Positions 1-6,604 are shown, numbered from the stretch's first letter. The stretch is 6,851 bases of DNA from Desulfobacteraceae bacterium (GCA_028572035.1 JAPVWE010000073.1:1-6851), one strand, 5' to 3'. The notes: generated by a model not told the origin, from the letters alone. Made by a program: numbers and translations.

Positions 1-90
1 GCAGATAAGTCGTAGAAAAGACCAGGCCGGGAGCCTTGGAGCCGAAGAAAAGACTTCAAGGACGCGTGATATACATTCTAAGGCATTCAC
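1..90 (-). CDS. Possible N-terminal end of a divergent gene (partial, weak)
   Basis: A leftward reading frame starts at a GTG (complement of 88-90) and stays open for 30 codons to the left edge. Its visible product begins VNALECISRVLEVFSS and continues to ...SFLRLIC. The reason to consider it real is a well-placed ribosome site: the minus strand reads AGAGGAG (98-104), with 7 bases between GGAG and the GTG. If real, it would be divergent from the FAD/Fe-S oxidoreductase gene. I do not recognise the protein, no conserved motif is visible, and 30 codons is short enough to be open by chance. A plus-strand frame (2-130) is also open over the same bases, which weakens both. No convincing promoter for it is visible. 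Confidence 0.22.
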   Translation of the reverse strand, partial: MNALECISRVLEVFSSAPRLPAWSFLRLIC

Positions 91-143
91 CCCCGGGCTC
101 CTCTGCCGATTCTTGATAGAAACGCAATAAACCTACTTTTGAC

Positions 144-173
144 TTGACATGCCACTGCCGCCTTATCTATAGT
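144..173 (+). promoter_or_regulatory. Sigma70-type promoter for the oxidoreductase-ligase operon
   Basis: A perfect -35 box TTGACA (144-149) is followed after 18 bases by TATAGT (168-173), which matches the TATAAT consensus at five of six positions. The predicted transcription start is near 180, giving a leader of about 48 bases before the ATG at 228. The next open reading frame downstream is the FAD/Fe-S fusion gene, so this is the likely promoter for it and the ligase behind it. The call rests on consensus match and position only. Confidence 0.6.
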
Positions 174-198
174 TACTTTATAGCTAAATAATAGCTAC
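168..198 (+). repeat. Three phased direct repeats overlapping the -10 box (candidate operator)
   Basis: Three copies of a unit of the form (T/A)ATAG(C/T)TA(C/A) lie at 168-176, 179-187 and 190-198, each exactly 11 bases apart, about one helical turn. The cores are TAGTTA (170-175), TAGCTA (181-186) and TAGCTA (192-197); the last two are palindromes. The first copy contains the proposed -10 box and the others cover roughly +1 to +20, which is where a repressor would block transcription. The second and third could also form a small hairpin with a 5-base loop. No regulator gene is in the window, and the region is AT-rich, so chance similarity cannot be excluded. Confidence 0.4.
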
Positions 199-227
199 AT
201 TCATAACCTGATGTAAGGGGTACACTC

Positions 228-2837
228 ATGGACATAGTGAGCGAACTTTCGCGGATTTTAGGAGAAGAAAATGTATTTTCCGATCCTGTGGAATGTATGG
301 CCAACTCACGTGATATGTCAGTCCATGTGGGCATACCTGATGTCGTGGTTTACACTCAGACCACTGAGCAGATATCTGCTATTATGCGGCTGGCCAATCA
401 GGAAAGAATTCCCGTTACAGTTCAGGGTTCAGGGACAAGTGTAACTGGTGCTTCCCTTCCGGTAAAAGGAGGCATTCTCCTGGATGTCCACAGGATGAAC
501 AAGATTCTGGAAATCAATAAAGACAACTTTTATGCACGGGTAGAGCCGGGCGTCATCTGTATGGACCTCAACAAAGAGCTGGCCAAACAAAATCTCATGT
601 TCCCCCCTAACCCTGGTAGTGAGCTCATTGCCACAATTGGCGGTATGATGTCTACTAATTCCAGCGGACATCGGGCGGTTAAGTATGGCACAGCCAGGGA
701 TTATGTGAAAGCTCTTAAAGTGGTGCTGGCTGATGGAGCTATCATCGAGACTGGCTCGAAAACCCCTAAAACATCCATGGGCTATGATCTTAACCATGTC
801 TTTGCCAGCTCAGAAGGAACACTGGGTGTCATTACAGAGATTACTGTAAAGATTCAATCTCTCCCAGAATACACTGCCCTTGCCCTTGCAATCTTCCATG
901 ACCTGGACGCCGCTGGAAAAGCGGTCAGCAATATCATAACCTCGGGAATAAAACTCACTGCATGCGAGATATTGGATAAGTACAGTCTCAAGATTGTCGA
1001 AAACTATATTGATAAGGATGTGAGCAAGATAGAGGCCATGCTCATCATCGAGTCAGATGGTGTTAAAGAAACAGTTATCAGAGATATGGAGAGGATTGGT
1101 GACATATGCAAGAAATACAGCGTTGAAGAATTCACCTGGAGTGATGACCCGGCCAAGGCTGCCGAGATAATGGAGGCACGGGGAAAACTGGTGCCAACAC
1201 TCTCAAGAATTAAACCTGGTAACAGGCTTGTTGCCATATCAGAAGATCCTGGCGTCCCCCCAACAAAAATCCCTGAAACGATCAAGGGGGCACAGGCAAT
1301 AGCAGATAAATACAACCTACTGCTTACCACCTTTGGGCACATTGGAGATGGAAATGTCCACACCACCTTTGTAACTGATATGAGAAGCCAGGATGAATGG
1401 GACAGGCTCAAACCAGCGGCCGATGAACTTGCCGAACTTATCCTCGAGATGGGAGGCACTATTACCGCTGAGCATGGAACCGGTCTTGCCAGAGCGCCGT
1501 ATATAGAAAAACAACTGGGCCCAGCATTGGAGGTTATGAGGGCCATCAAAAAGGCCCTTGATCCCAATAACATACTGAATCCAGGCAAGATGGGATTGGA
1601 CGAGAAGAAACATGATATCTATGACTACTTTGCCTTTAAACCGCTCTTAGAGCACCCCGAGGGTCTCAACTCTTTTGGTTACGATGCGGACAACGAGATC
1701 CTTGCATGTATCAATTGCGCCTTCTGCCGCTTAGGTTGTCCCACCTATGACATTACCCAGCTCGAATCAAGAAATGCCAGGGGCAGGACCATTCTTGCCT
1801 TCAACTATATGACAGGACAAATTGAGCCCTCCAAGGAATTAGCAGAATCTTTTTATACCTGCACAACCTGTAATGCCTGTACCTATTTCTGCCCTGCCCG
1901 GATCAAGGTAGATGAGATTATTCAAAAAGGCCGCGAAAAGCTCTTTGCTGCTGGCGTTGCCCCTGAACCTATCATGGCACTGAGAGAGAGCATCCTGAAC
2001 ACAGATAATGTCTACGCCGCCAAAAAGGAAGACAGAATTGCTATTTATCCACCATCCATCAAGAAAAAAGTAGAAGCCGGTGAGCTAAGAAAAGACGCAG
2101 ACACCCTCCTGTTTATGGGCTGTGTGTCAGGTTACCTGGATATGAAAATAGTTCCAAGCTTCTTTAAGATTATGGATGCCGCTGATGTAGATTACACAAT
2201 GCTTGGAACAGAGGAGATTTGCTGTGGATTTCCATTACACCTGATGGGCGATCAGGAAGAATTTGAACGCAATGCCAGAAACCTCATTAATCGTATTAAG
2301 GAAACCGGAGCAAAAGACCTGGTAACGCCCTGTGCCGGTTGCTATAAGGCGCTCACGAAATACTATCCCGAGGCCGGGGACCTAGGGGTGGAGGTCTACC
2401 ATTCCATTCATTATATGCAGAAACTGATCGATGGAAAAAAGCTCAAATTGGGCGGCGATCTTGGTAAAAAGGTTACCTACCATGATCCCTGCGACCTGGG
2501 AAGGACGTTTGAAATATTTGAGGAGCCCCGTGAGATACTAAAGGCTATCCCTGAAGTAGAGTTTGTTGAGATGGCCCGAAATCGCTTGATGGCCAGGTGC
2601 TGTGGAGGCGGTGGAAGTGTCATAGCCATGGAACCAGAGCTGGCAGCAAATATGGCAGCAGTGAGGATAAAGGATGCTATGGAGGTAGGGGCAGAGGTAA
2701 TAGTCTCTGGTTGTTCCGCGTGCAAGGATAACCTGAGAAAAGGGGTAAAGGCCATTCCCAAAGATGAACGCCCAAAAATCAAGGTAATGGATATTACCGA
2801 AATGGTTGCTAATTCCATCTACGCAAAAAACTGCTAA
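228..2837 (+). CDS. FAD-binding / Fe-S fusion oxidoreductase (GlcD-GlcF type, D-2-hydroxyacid dehydrogenase-like)
   Basis: This 869-residue protein joins what are usually two subunits, a GlcD-like flavoprotein and a GlcF-like Fe-S protein. Residues about 35-212 form the FAD-binding PCMH-type domain, with GSGTSVTGAS (67-76) and the GGMMSTNSSG...YGTARDYV stretch (138-160). Residues about 215-455 are the FAD-oxidase C-terminal domain; GHIGDGNVH (370-378) and EHGTG (415-419) keep the His/His/Glu metal and substrate site known from D-lactate and D-2-hydroxyglutarate dehydrogenases, and DPNNILNPGK (445-454) closes it. Two [4Fe-4S] motifs follow: Cys494/497/500/504 and Cys545/548/551/555. Two CCG domains then complete the protein (Cys632, 665-666, 702, 705 and Cys755, 791-792, 829, 832), as in GlcF, LutA and HdrB. 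There is no signal peptide or membrane helix, so it is probably cytoplasmic or peripherally membrane-bound. The start at 228 has AAGGGG (215-220) seven bases upstream. It likely oxidises a 2-hydroxyacid to a 2-oxoacid; substrate and electron acceptor (quinone, ETF or Hdr-like protein) are not determinable. Confidence 0.92.
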   Translation: MDIVSELSRILGEENVFSDPVECMANSRDMSVHVGIPDVVVYTQTTEQISAIMRLANQERIPVTVQGSGTSVTGASLPVKGGILLDVHRMNKILEINKDNFYARVEPGVICMDLNKELAKQNLMFPPNPGSELIATIGGMMSTNSSGHRAVKYGTARDYVKALKVVLADGAIIETGSKTPKTSMGYDLNHVFASSEGTLGVITEITVKIQSLPEYTALALAIFHDLDAAGKAVSNIITSGIKLTACEILDKYSLKIVENYIDKDVSKIEAMLIIESDGVKETVIRDMERIGDICKKYSVEEFTWSDDPAKAAEIMEARGKLVPTLSRIKPGNRLVAISEDPGVPPTKIPETIKGAQAIADKYNLLLTTFGHIGDGNVHTTFVTDMRSQDEWDRLKPAADELAELILEMGGTITAEHGTGLARAPYIEKQLGPALEVMRAIKKALDPNNILNPGKMGLDEKKHDIYDYFAFKPLLEHPEGLNSFGYDADNEILACINCAFCRLGCPTYDITQLESRNARGRTILAFNYMTGQIEPSKELAESFYTCTTCNACTYFCPARIKVDEIIQKGREKLFAAGVAPEPIMALRESILNTDNVYAAKKEDRIAIYPPSIKKKVEAGELRKDADTLLFMGCVSGYLDMKIVPSFFKIMDAADVDYTMLGTEEICCGFPLHLMGDQEEFERNARNLINRIKETGAKDLVTPCAGCYKALTKYYPEAGDLGVEVYHSIHYMQKLIDGKKLKLGGDLGKKVTYHDPCDLGRTFEIFEEPREILKAIPEVEFVEMARNRLMARCCGGGGSVIAMEPELAANMAAVRIKDAMEVGAEVIVSGCSACKDNLRKGVKAIPKDERPKIKVMDITEMVANSIYAKNC

Positions 2838-2851
2838 AAAGGGGAATATAA

Positions 2852-4432
2852 ATGACAACCAGTAAATGGATGCATGCAGGTACAATGGTTAAGGTGAATG
2901 CCATCAATTTCCCGGATAAATTAGGATGGCAGGACAAATATAAAGAGCATACCTTTAAGGAATGGAACGAGAGGGCCTGTAGAGTTGCTCATGGACTCTC
3001 CGGTATGGGTGTTGGCCATCAGGATAGATTTGCCGTATTAGCATACAATCGGGGTGAATGGATGGACATATATGCCGGATGCGCTAAGGGCGGACAGATA
3101 ATTGTTCCCATAATGTTTCGCCTGGCACCTCCCGAGGTTGAATATATTGTCAATCATGCAGAATGCAAGGGGTTCATCGTTGAGAAGCCTTTTGTAGAGA
3201 TGATAGACAGCATAAAGGATAAACTTCCTGTTCCCAGGGATGCCTATATCTACTTGGGAGAAGATCCTGTTCCAGATGGTTATACAGGCTATGAGGATTG
3301 GTTATCCAAGTCATCTCCGGAAGAACCTGCTGTAATGGTAGATGGGGATGACACCTGGACCTTTATGTATACCTCAGGAACAACAGGAAGACCCAAAGGC
3401 GCTATCAGAACTCATGAGGCCAATCATGCCCAGTATGTGCTCAATAATATAAATATGGGTGTGATGCCGACCGATAAGGTAATGCTGGTGATGCCCATGT
3501 GTCATGTGAATTCCATATTTTACTCCTTTCCCTACACCATGGTGAGTGCCCCGGTGTTTGTCTACAACATGGTTAGCTTTGATCCTGAAGACCTGCTCAG
3601 GACAATAGAAAAATACAAGATTACCTTTACCTCCCTGGTGCCCACACACTACATCATGGTGCTTGCCCTACCAGATGAGGTGAAAAAGAACATAGATGTA
3701 TCTTCCATCCGCCAGCTATTAATATCCTCTGCCCCTGCCAGAGAAGATCTAAAGCTTGCGATCATGGATTATTTCAAAAATGCAGAGCTTTGGGAGGCCT
3801 ATGGTACAACAGAGGGTGGTCTGATAACCCTCCTAAGGCCAGAAGATCAGTTTGAAAAGCTTGGCTCTATAGGCAAAGAAATCTTTGGCACTGACACCAT
3901 TAAATTGCTCGATGAGAATAGAAATCCCGTGCCGGATGGTGAGGTAGGTGAAATCTTTTACAGAACCCCCATGATCTTCAAGGAGTACTGGAAAGGGTCA
4001 GAGAAGACCAAAGAGGCCTTTGAAGGTGAATGGTCGAGCGCTGGAGATATGGGCAAAAGGGATAAAGATGGTTTCTATACCCTGGTTGACAGGAAAGCAA
4101 ACATGATCATAACCGGTGGGGAGAATGTGTTTCCATCTGAGGTAGAAAGTGCTCTCGGGGCCCACCCCGCTGTTAAGGATATCGCAGTAATAGGCATCCC
4201 TGATAAGAAATGGGGTGAGGCAGTAAAGGCAGTTGTCATCCTGCACGATAACTATGAGCCAGGCCATGATCTTGCAAAGGATATTATTGATTTTACCAAA
4301 GGTAGGATTGCAGGCTTCAAGAGACCAAAATCCGTTGATTTCATTAAGGAAGAAGAGATGCCAAGGACAGGTACCGGCAAGATTTTACACAGAATCCTGA
4401 GAGAGAAATACGGCAAGTGGAGTGACACCTAA
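2852..4432 (+). CDS. AMP-forming acyl-CoA synthetase (acyl-CoA ligase)
   Basis: This is a 526-residue, full-length member of the class I adenylate-forming (ANL) superfamily, which activates a carboxylic acid with ATP to an acyl-adenylate and then makes the CoA thioester. Visible motifs, in order, are the P-loop YTSGTTGRPKGA (173-184), MPMCHVNS (214-221), EAYGTTEGG (315-323), the ribose-binding Asp399 in AGDMG, the hinge VDRKANMIITGGENVFPSE (412-430) and PRTGTGKILHR (504-514) with the catalytic Lys510. All key residues are present, so it should be active. No signal peptide or membrane segment is seen. It begins 14 bases after the oxidoreductase stop with AAGGGG (2839-2844) seven bases before the ATG, so the two are almost certainly cotranscribed. 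Length and motif layout resemble medium/long-chain, aromatic-acid and carnitine-type ligases; the acyl pocket cannot be assigned from motifs. The neighbouring thiolase supports a role in organic-acid or fatty-acid-type degradation. Confidence 0.93.
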   Translation: MTTSKWMHAGTMVKVNAINFPDKLGWQDKYKEHTFKEWNERACRVAHGLSGMGVGHQDRFAVLAYNRGEWMDIYAGCAKGGQIIVPIMFRLAPPEVEYIVNHAECKGFIVEKPFVEMIDSIKDKLPVPRDAYIYLGEDPVPDGYTGYEDWLSKSSPEEPAVMVDGDDTWTFMYTSGTTGRPKGAIRTHEANHAQYVLNNINMGVMPTDKVMLVMPMCHVNSIFYSFPYTMVSAPVFVYNMVSFDPEDLLRTIEKYKITFTSLVPTHYIMVLALPDEVKKNIDVSSIRQLLISSAPAREDLKLAIMDYFKNAELWEAYGTTEGGLITLLRPEDQFEKLGSIGKEIFGTDTIKLLDENRNPVPDGEVGEIFYRTPMIFKEYWKGSEKTKEAFEGEWSSAGDMGKRDKDGFYTLVDRKANMIITGGENVFPSEVESALGAHPAVKDIAVIGIPDKKWGEAVKAVVILHDNYEPGHDLAKDIIDFTKGRIAGFKRPKSVDFIKEEEMPRTGTGKILHRILREKYGKWSDT

Positions 4433-4434
4433 AA

Positions 4435-4508
4435 AAGTAGGCAGTAGGAAGTAGGCAGTAAGCACCAAGAAAGATTCGTAACCATTACTGCTTACACCTT
4501 ACTGCTTA
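4435..4508. repeat. Tandem 14-bp repeats forming a long imperfect inverted repeat
   Basis: Just after the ligase stop, two near-identical 14-base units lie head to tail: AAGTAGGCAGTAGG (4435-4448) and AAGTAGGCAGTAAG (4449-4462). Downstream, TTACTGCTTA occurs twice, also 14 bases apart (4485-4494 and 4499-4508), as the approximate reverse complement. Folded as RNA, 4438-4461 pairs with 4485-4508 in a stem of about 24 positions with two mismatches and a few G-U pairs, around a 23-base loop. No T-run follows the right arm, so it is not a classical intrinsic terminator. It could be a dispersed intergenic repeat, an mRNA-stabilising or attenuating hairpin, or a decayed miniature element. Confidence 0.6.
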
Positions 4509-4551
4509 ATATGGGGGCGGCAGAAAAAGATTATCACTAAAAGCATTACAA

Positions 4552-4571
4552 TTCCAGCAAGTTCCAGAAGT
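4552..4571 (+). repeat. 10-bp direct repeat upstream of the thiolase
   Basis: TTCCAG occurs at 4552-4557 and 4562-4567, within the near-repeat TTCCAGCAAG / TTCCAGAAGT, with a spacing of about one helical turn. It lies about 35-50 bases before the thiolase start. A TATAAA-like hexamer (4581-4586) follows but has no good -35 box at standard spacing. The pair may be a regulator site or a chance duplication. Confidence 0.2.
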
Positions 4572-4586
4572 TACGAAATGTATAAA

Positions 4587-4594
4587 TAAGGAGG
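4587..4594 (+). promoter_or_regulatory. Strong ribosome binding site of the thiolase gene
   Basis: TAAGGAGG is a full match to the anti-Shine-Dalgarno sequence, placed 9 bases before the ATG at 4604. It is much stronger than the AAGGGG sites of the two upstream genes, which suggests high translation of the thiolase and fixes its start. Confidence 0.75.
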
Positions 4595-4603
4595 AAAAAA
4601 GAG

Positions 4604-5800
4604 ATGTTGACAAAAGCGTTTATACCTTACAAGGGCTATTATTCAACCCCTTTCTGTCGCTGGCAGGGGACCATGGCCAATGAAAATTCTATCGTCCTGG
4701 GGGCAACTACGGCCAAAAGGTGGCTGACAAAAAACAATTTTGACCCCACTATGCTTGACTATGTGTATCTTGGAATAACCATAGCACAACACTACCTTTT
4801 TTATAGCCATACCTGGGCAGCAGGCATGTTAGTGAATGGTACCAAGGATCTACCTGCCCTCATGGTCAATCAGGCATGCACCACCTCAACCACCTGTATC
4901 CATCTTGCGGCCGTAAATATAGAGGTCGGAACGTATCAGACAGCATTTGCCCTGATGACAGATCGCGCCTCCAATGGCCCTCACACTGTCTGGCCACAGC
5001 CCCTCGGTCCGGGTGGAGAGGTGGAATCAGAAAACTGGATGATGGACAATTTTAGCAGAGATCCCTGGGCAGGTCAGAAAATGATCCAGACAGCTGAAAA
5101 TGTGGCCAAAGAACTGGGGACAACAAGGGAGGAATGTGATGCTGTCACCTTGAGGAGATATGAACAATACCAGGATGCCCTGGCCAATGACAGGGACTTT
5201 CAGAAGAGGTACATGTTTGCTCCGGAGGTCAGAGTCTCCAGAAAGAAGACCGTTCTGGTGGAAGAAGATGAAGGCGTTACACCGACAACAGCCGAAGGCC
5301 TGGCTAGACTCAAACCGGCCGAACCGGGAGGTGTCCATACCTATGCCGCGCAGACATTTCCTGCAGATGGCAACTGCGGTCTCATAGTAACCACCAAGGA
5401 TAAGGCCAAAGAGCTCAGTGCAGATCCAAATGTTGAGATCCAGATTGTCTCATACGGTTTCGCAAGGGCCAAAAAGGCCTATATGGCTTTGGCCGTTGTT
5501 CCTGCAGCAGAGATGGCACTTGAAGAGGCAGGGATAAAGGTAGATGACCTCAAGGCCATCAAGACCCACAATCCCTTTGCCGTTAATGATATAAATATGG
5601 CCGCGAAGATGGGATTTGATGTCAATTGGATGAACAACTATGGATGTTCCATGATCTATGGGCACCCTCAGGGTCCCACGGCAGGCAGGAACATTGCCGA
5701 GTTATTGGAGGAGGTCGTAATGCACGGCGGTGGCTATGGCCTCTGGGCTGGATGCGCAGCAGGCGATACAGCAGCAGCCATGGTATTTAAGATAAGCTAA
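4604..5800 (+). CDS. Thiolase-family protein (acetyl-CoA acetyltransferase-like)
   Basis: This 398-residue protein has typical thiolase length. Thiolases make or cleave a carbon-carbon bond between acyl-CoA units through an acyl-enzyme on a cysteine. The nucleophile is Cys92 in VNQACTTSTT. The second half carries HNPFAVND (322-329), GHPQGPTAGR (353-362) with His354, and AGCAAGDTAAAM (382-393) with the second active-site Cys384. Thus Cys-His-Cys are kept, but the NEAF motif of biosynthetic thiolases is HNPF here, closer in form to the HDCF of SCP2-type thiolases. The usual GG-E-MS-type motif after the nucleophile is replaced by TDRASNGP (119-126). The protein is probably cytoplasmic. It follows the ligase by 171 bases on the same strand and may be cotranscribed or have its own promoter. 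I infer a role in the same acyl-CoA pathway; whether it cleaves, condenses or acts on an unusual acyl-CoA is not known. Confidence 0.88.
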   Translation: MLTKAFIPYKGYYSTPFCRWQGTMANENSIVLGATTAKRWLTKNNFDPTMLDYVYLGITIAQHYLFYSHTWAAGMLVNGTKDLPALMVNQACTTSTTCIHLAAVNIEVGTYQTAFALMTDRASNGPHTVWPQPLGPGGEVESENWMMDNFSRDPWAGQKMIQTAENVAKELGTTREECDAVTLRRYEQYQDALANDRDFQKRYMFAPEVRVSRKKTVLVEEDEGVTPTTAEGLARLKPAEPGGVHTYAAQTFPADGNCGLIVTTKDKAKELSADPNVEIQIVSYGFARAKKAYMALAVVPAAEMALEEAGIKVDDLKAIKTHNPFAVNDINMAAKMGFDVNWMNNYGCSMIYGHPQGPTAGRNIAELLEEVVMHGGGYGLWAGCAAGDTAAAMVFKIS

Positions 5801-5816
5801 TCAAAGTTATAAGTGT

Positions 5817-6590
5817 CTAGACTTTTTCACCGGCTATTACAGCCGCTCCAAGCGCGCCTGTCAGGTGAGGCTCAGGTGGAACAATAATATCAAAACCTAC
5901 GATCCCTTCAACTGCTTTAACAAGACCTATATCTCTTGGCCCACCGCCAACAAGGGCATAATCCTTCTCAATCCCTATCCTCTCTGCCAGGCTATTAATC
6001 TGGGCTGCCAGAGCCCTGTGGATCCCGGCCAGAAGATCCTCCTTTGCCACCCCCTCAGCTATCCTTGATATCGCCTCAGTCTCTGCAAAAACGGCGCAGC
6101 CGGTGTTAAAATCTATCCTCTTCTGGGATTGTAAGGATAAGGCCCCCATATCTTCCACCTTTACCTGTAATACCTTAGCAATCACCTGTAATATTCTTGC
6201 GCATCCTCCAGCGCACTTGCCACTCAATAGAAAACTCAGCGTGTTTCCTCTTTCATCAATTCGAAAGGCCTTACTAAAGAGACCGCCAACATCAACGACT
6301 GTTCTTACCGAGGGGAAAAGATAAGAGATCCCCTTACTGTGGCAGGATATGTCTGTTATTTTATCATCTGCAAAGGTGACACTCTTTGCGCCGTATCCAG
6401 TAGCAACGGCATAAACAATATCTTTCGAGGAGAGGCCCGCCTTGGAAAGAAGGCCCTTTTTGACTTTATCAGCGGTGAGTCTATAATTTCCCCCGGAGGG
6501 AACCACAAAAGATCCCAAGATCCTTTGATCACACATAACTATCCCCTTTGAGAAGGCAGAACCAATATCAATGCCGAACACATATGCCAT
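5817..6590 (-). CDS. BcrA/BadF/BzdG/HgdC-family activase (2-hydroxyacyl-CoA dehydratase activator-like)
   Basis: The product (257 residues from ATG 6590) belongs to the ASKHA-fold ATPases that use ATP to drive a low-potential electron into 2-hydroxyacyl-CoA dehydratases or benzoyl-CoA reductases. Visible motifs: GIDIGSAFSKG (6-16), TGYGAKSVTFAD (64-75), ISCHSKGI (81-88), DVGGLFSK (100-107), GKCAGGCARI (124-133), GCAVFAETEAIS (164-175), VGGGPRD (214-220) and PPEPHLTGALGAA (238-250). Cys126 and Cys165 match the two cysteines that, in each HgdC monomer, bind the [4Fe-4S] cluster shared across the dimer. Differences from the family as I know it: DIGGQDxK is DVGGLFSK, CAAGTGRF is CAGGCARI with an extra Cys130, and GGxAxN is GGGPRD. 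An in-frame TTG at 6614 would add eight residues, but ATG 6590 is preferred because AGGTGA sits 8 bases before it and the family starts close to the GIDIGS motif. No dehydratase or reductase partner is in the window. It follows the permease gene on the same strand by 55 bases. Confidence 0.85.
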   Translation of the reverse strand: MAYVFGIDIGSAFSKGIVMCDQRILGSFVVPSGGNYRLTADKVKKGLLSKAGLSSKDIVYAVATGYGAKSVTFADDKITDISCHSKGISYLFPSVRTVVDVGGLFSKAFRIDERGNTLSFLLSGKCAGGCARILQVIAKVLQVKVEDMGALSLQSQKRIDFNTGCAVFAETEAISRIAEGVAKEDLLAGIHRALAAQINSLAERIGIEKDYALVGGGPRDIGLVKAVEGIVGFDIIVPPEPHLTGALGAAVIAGEKV

Positions 6591-6598
6591 CAATTCTT

Positions 6599-6604
6599 TC
6601 ACCT
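6599..6604 (-). promoter_or_regulatory. Ribosome binding site that sets the activase start
   Basis: The minus strand reads AGGTGA here, 8 bases before ATG 6590. The longer alternative start (TTG at 6614) has no comparable site upstream, so this element favours the 257-residue form. Confidence 0.6.

Noticed and set aside
30..101. GGAGCC (30-35, 38-43) pairing with GGCTCC (96-101) as a structured leader RNA or riboswitch
   Set aside because: Only six base pairs with a loop of more than 50 bases; no known riboswitch core is recognisable, and it lies upstream of the predicted transcription start.
2..130. Rightward open frame from the left edge ending at TAA 128-130, possibly the tail of an upstream gene
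   Set aside because: The 42 residues have no recognisable motif and overlap a leftward frame that has a better ribosome site; open length is compatible with chance.
1004..1588. 194-codon leftward frame inside the fusion oxidoreductase gene
   Set aside because: It lies fully opposite a gene with complete domain motifs, has low-complexity Ser/Leu-rich composition and no ribosome site that stands out; it is a shadow frame.
2477..2885. Leftward frames opposite the 3' end of the oxidoreductase gene and the start of the ligase
   Set aside because: They are antisense to well-conserved CCG motifs and the ligase start, and show no domain features.
4438..4508. Intrinsic terminator after the ligase
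   Set aside because: The stem is long but imperfect, has a 23-base loop and is not followed by a T-run, so I list it as a repeat.
5865..6551. Rightward frames of 67-73 codons opposite the activase
   Set aside because: They are antisense to a gene with clear family motifs and look like translation of its complement.
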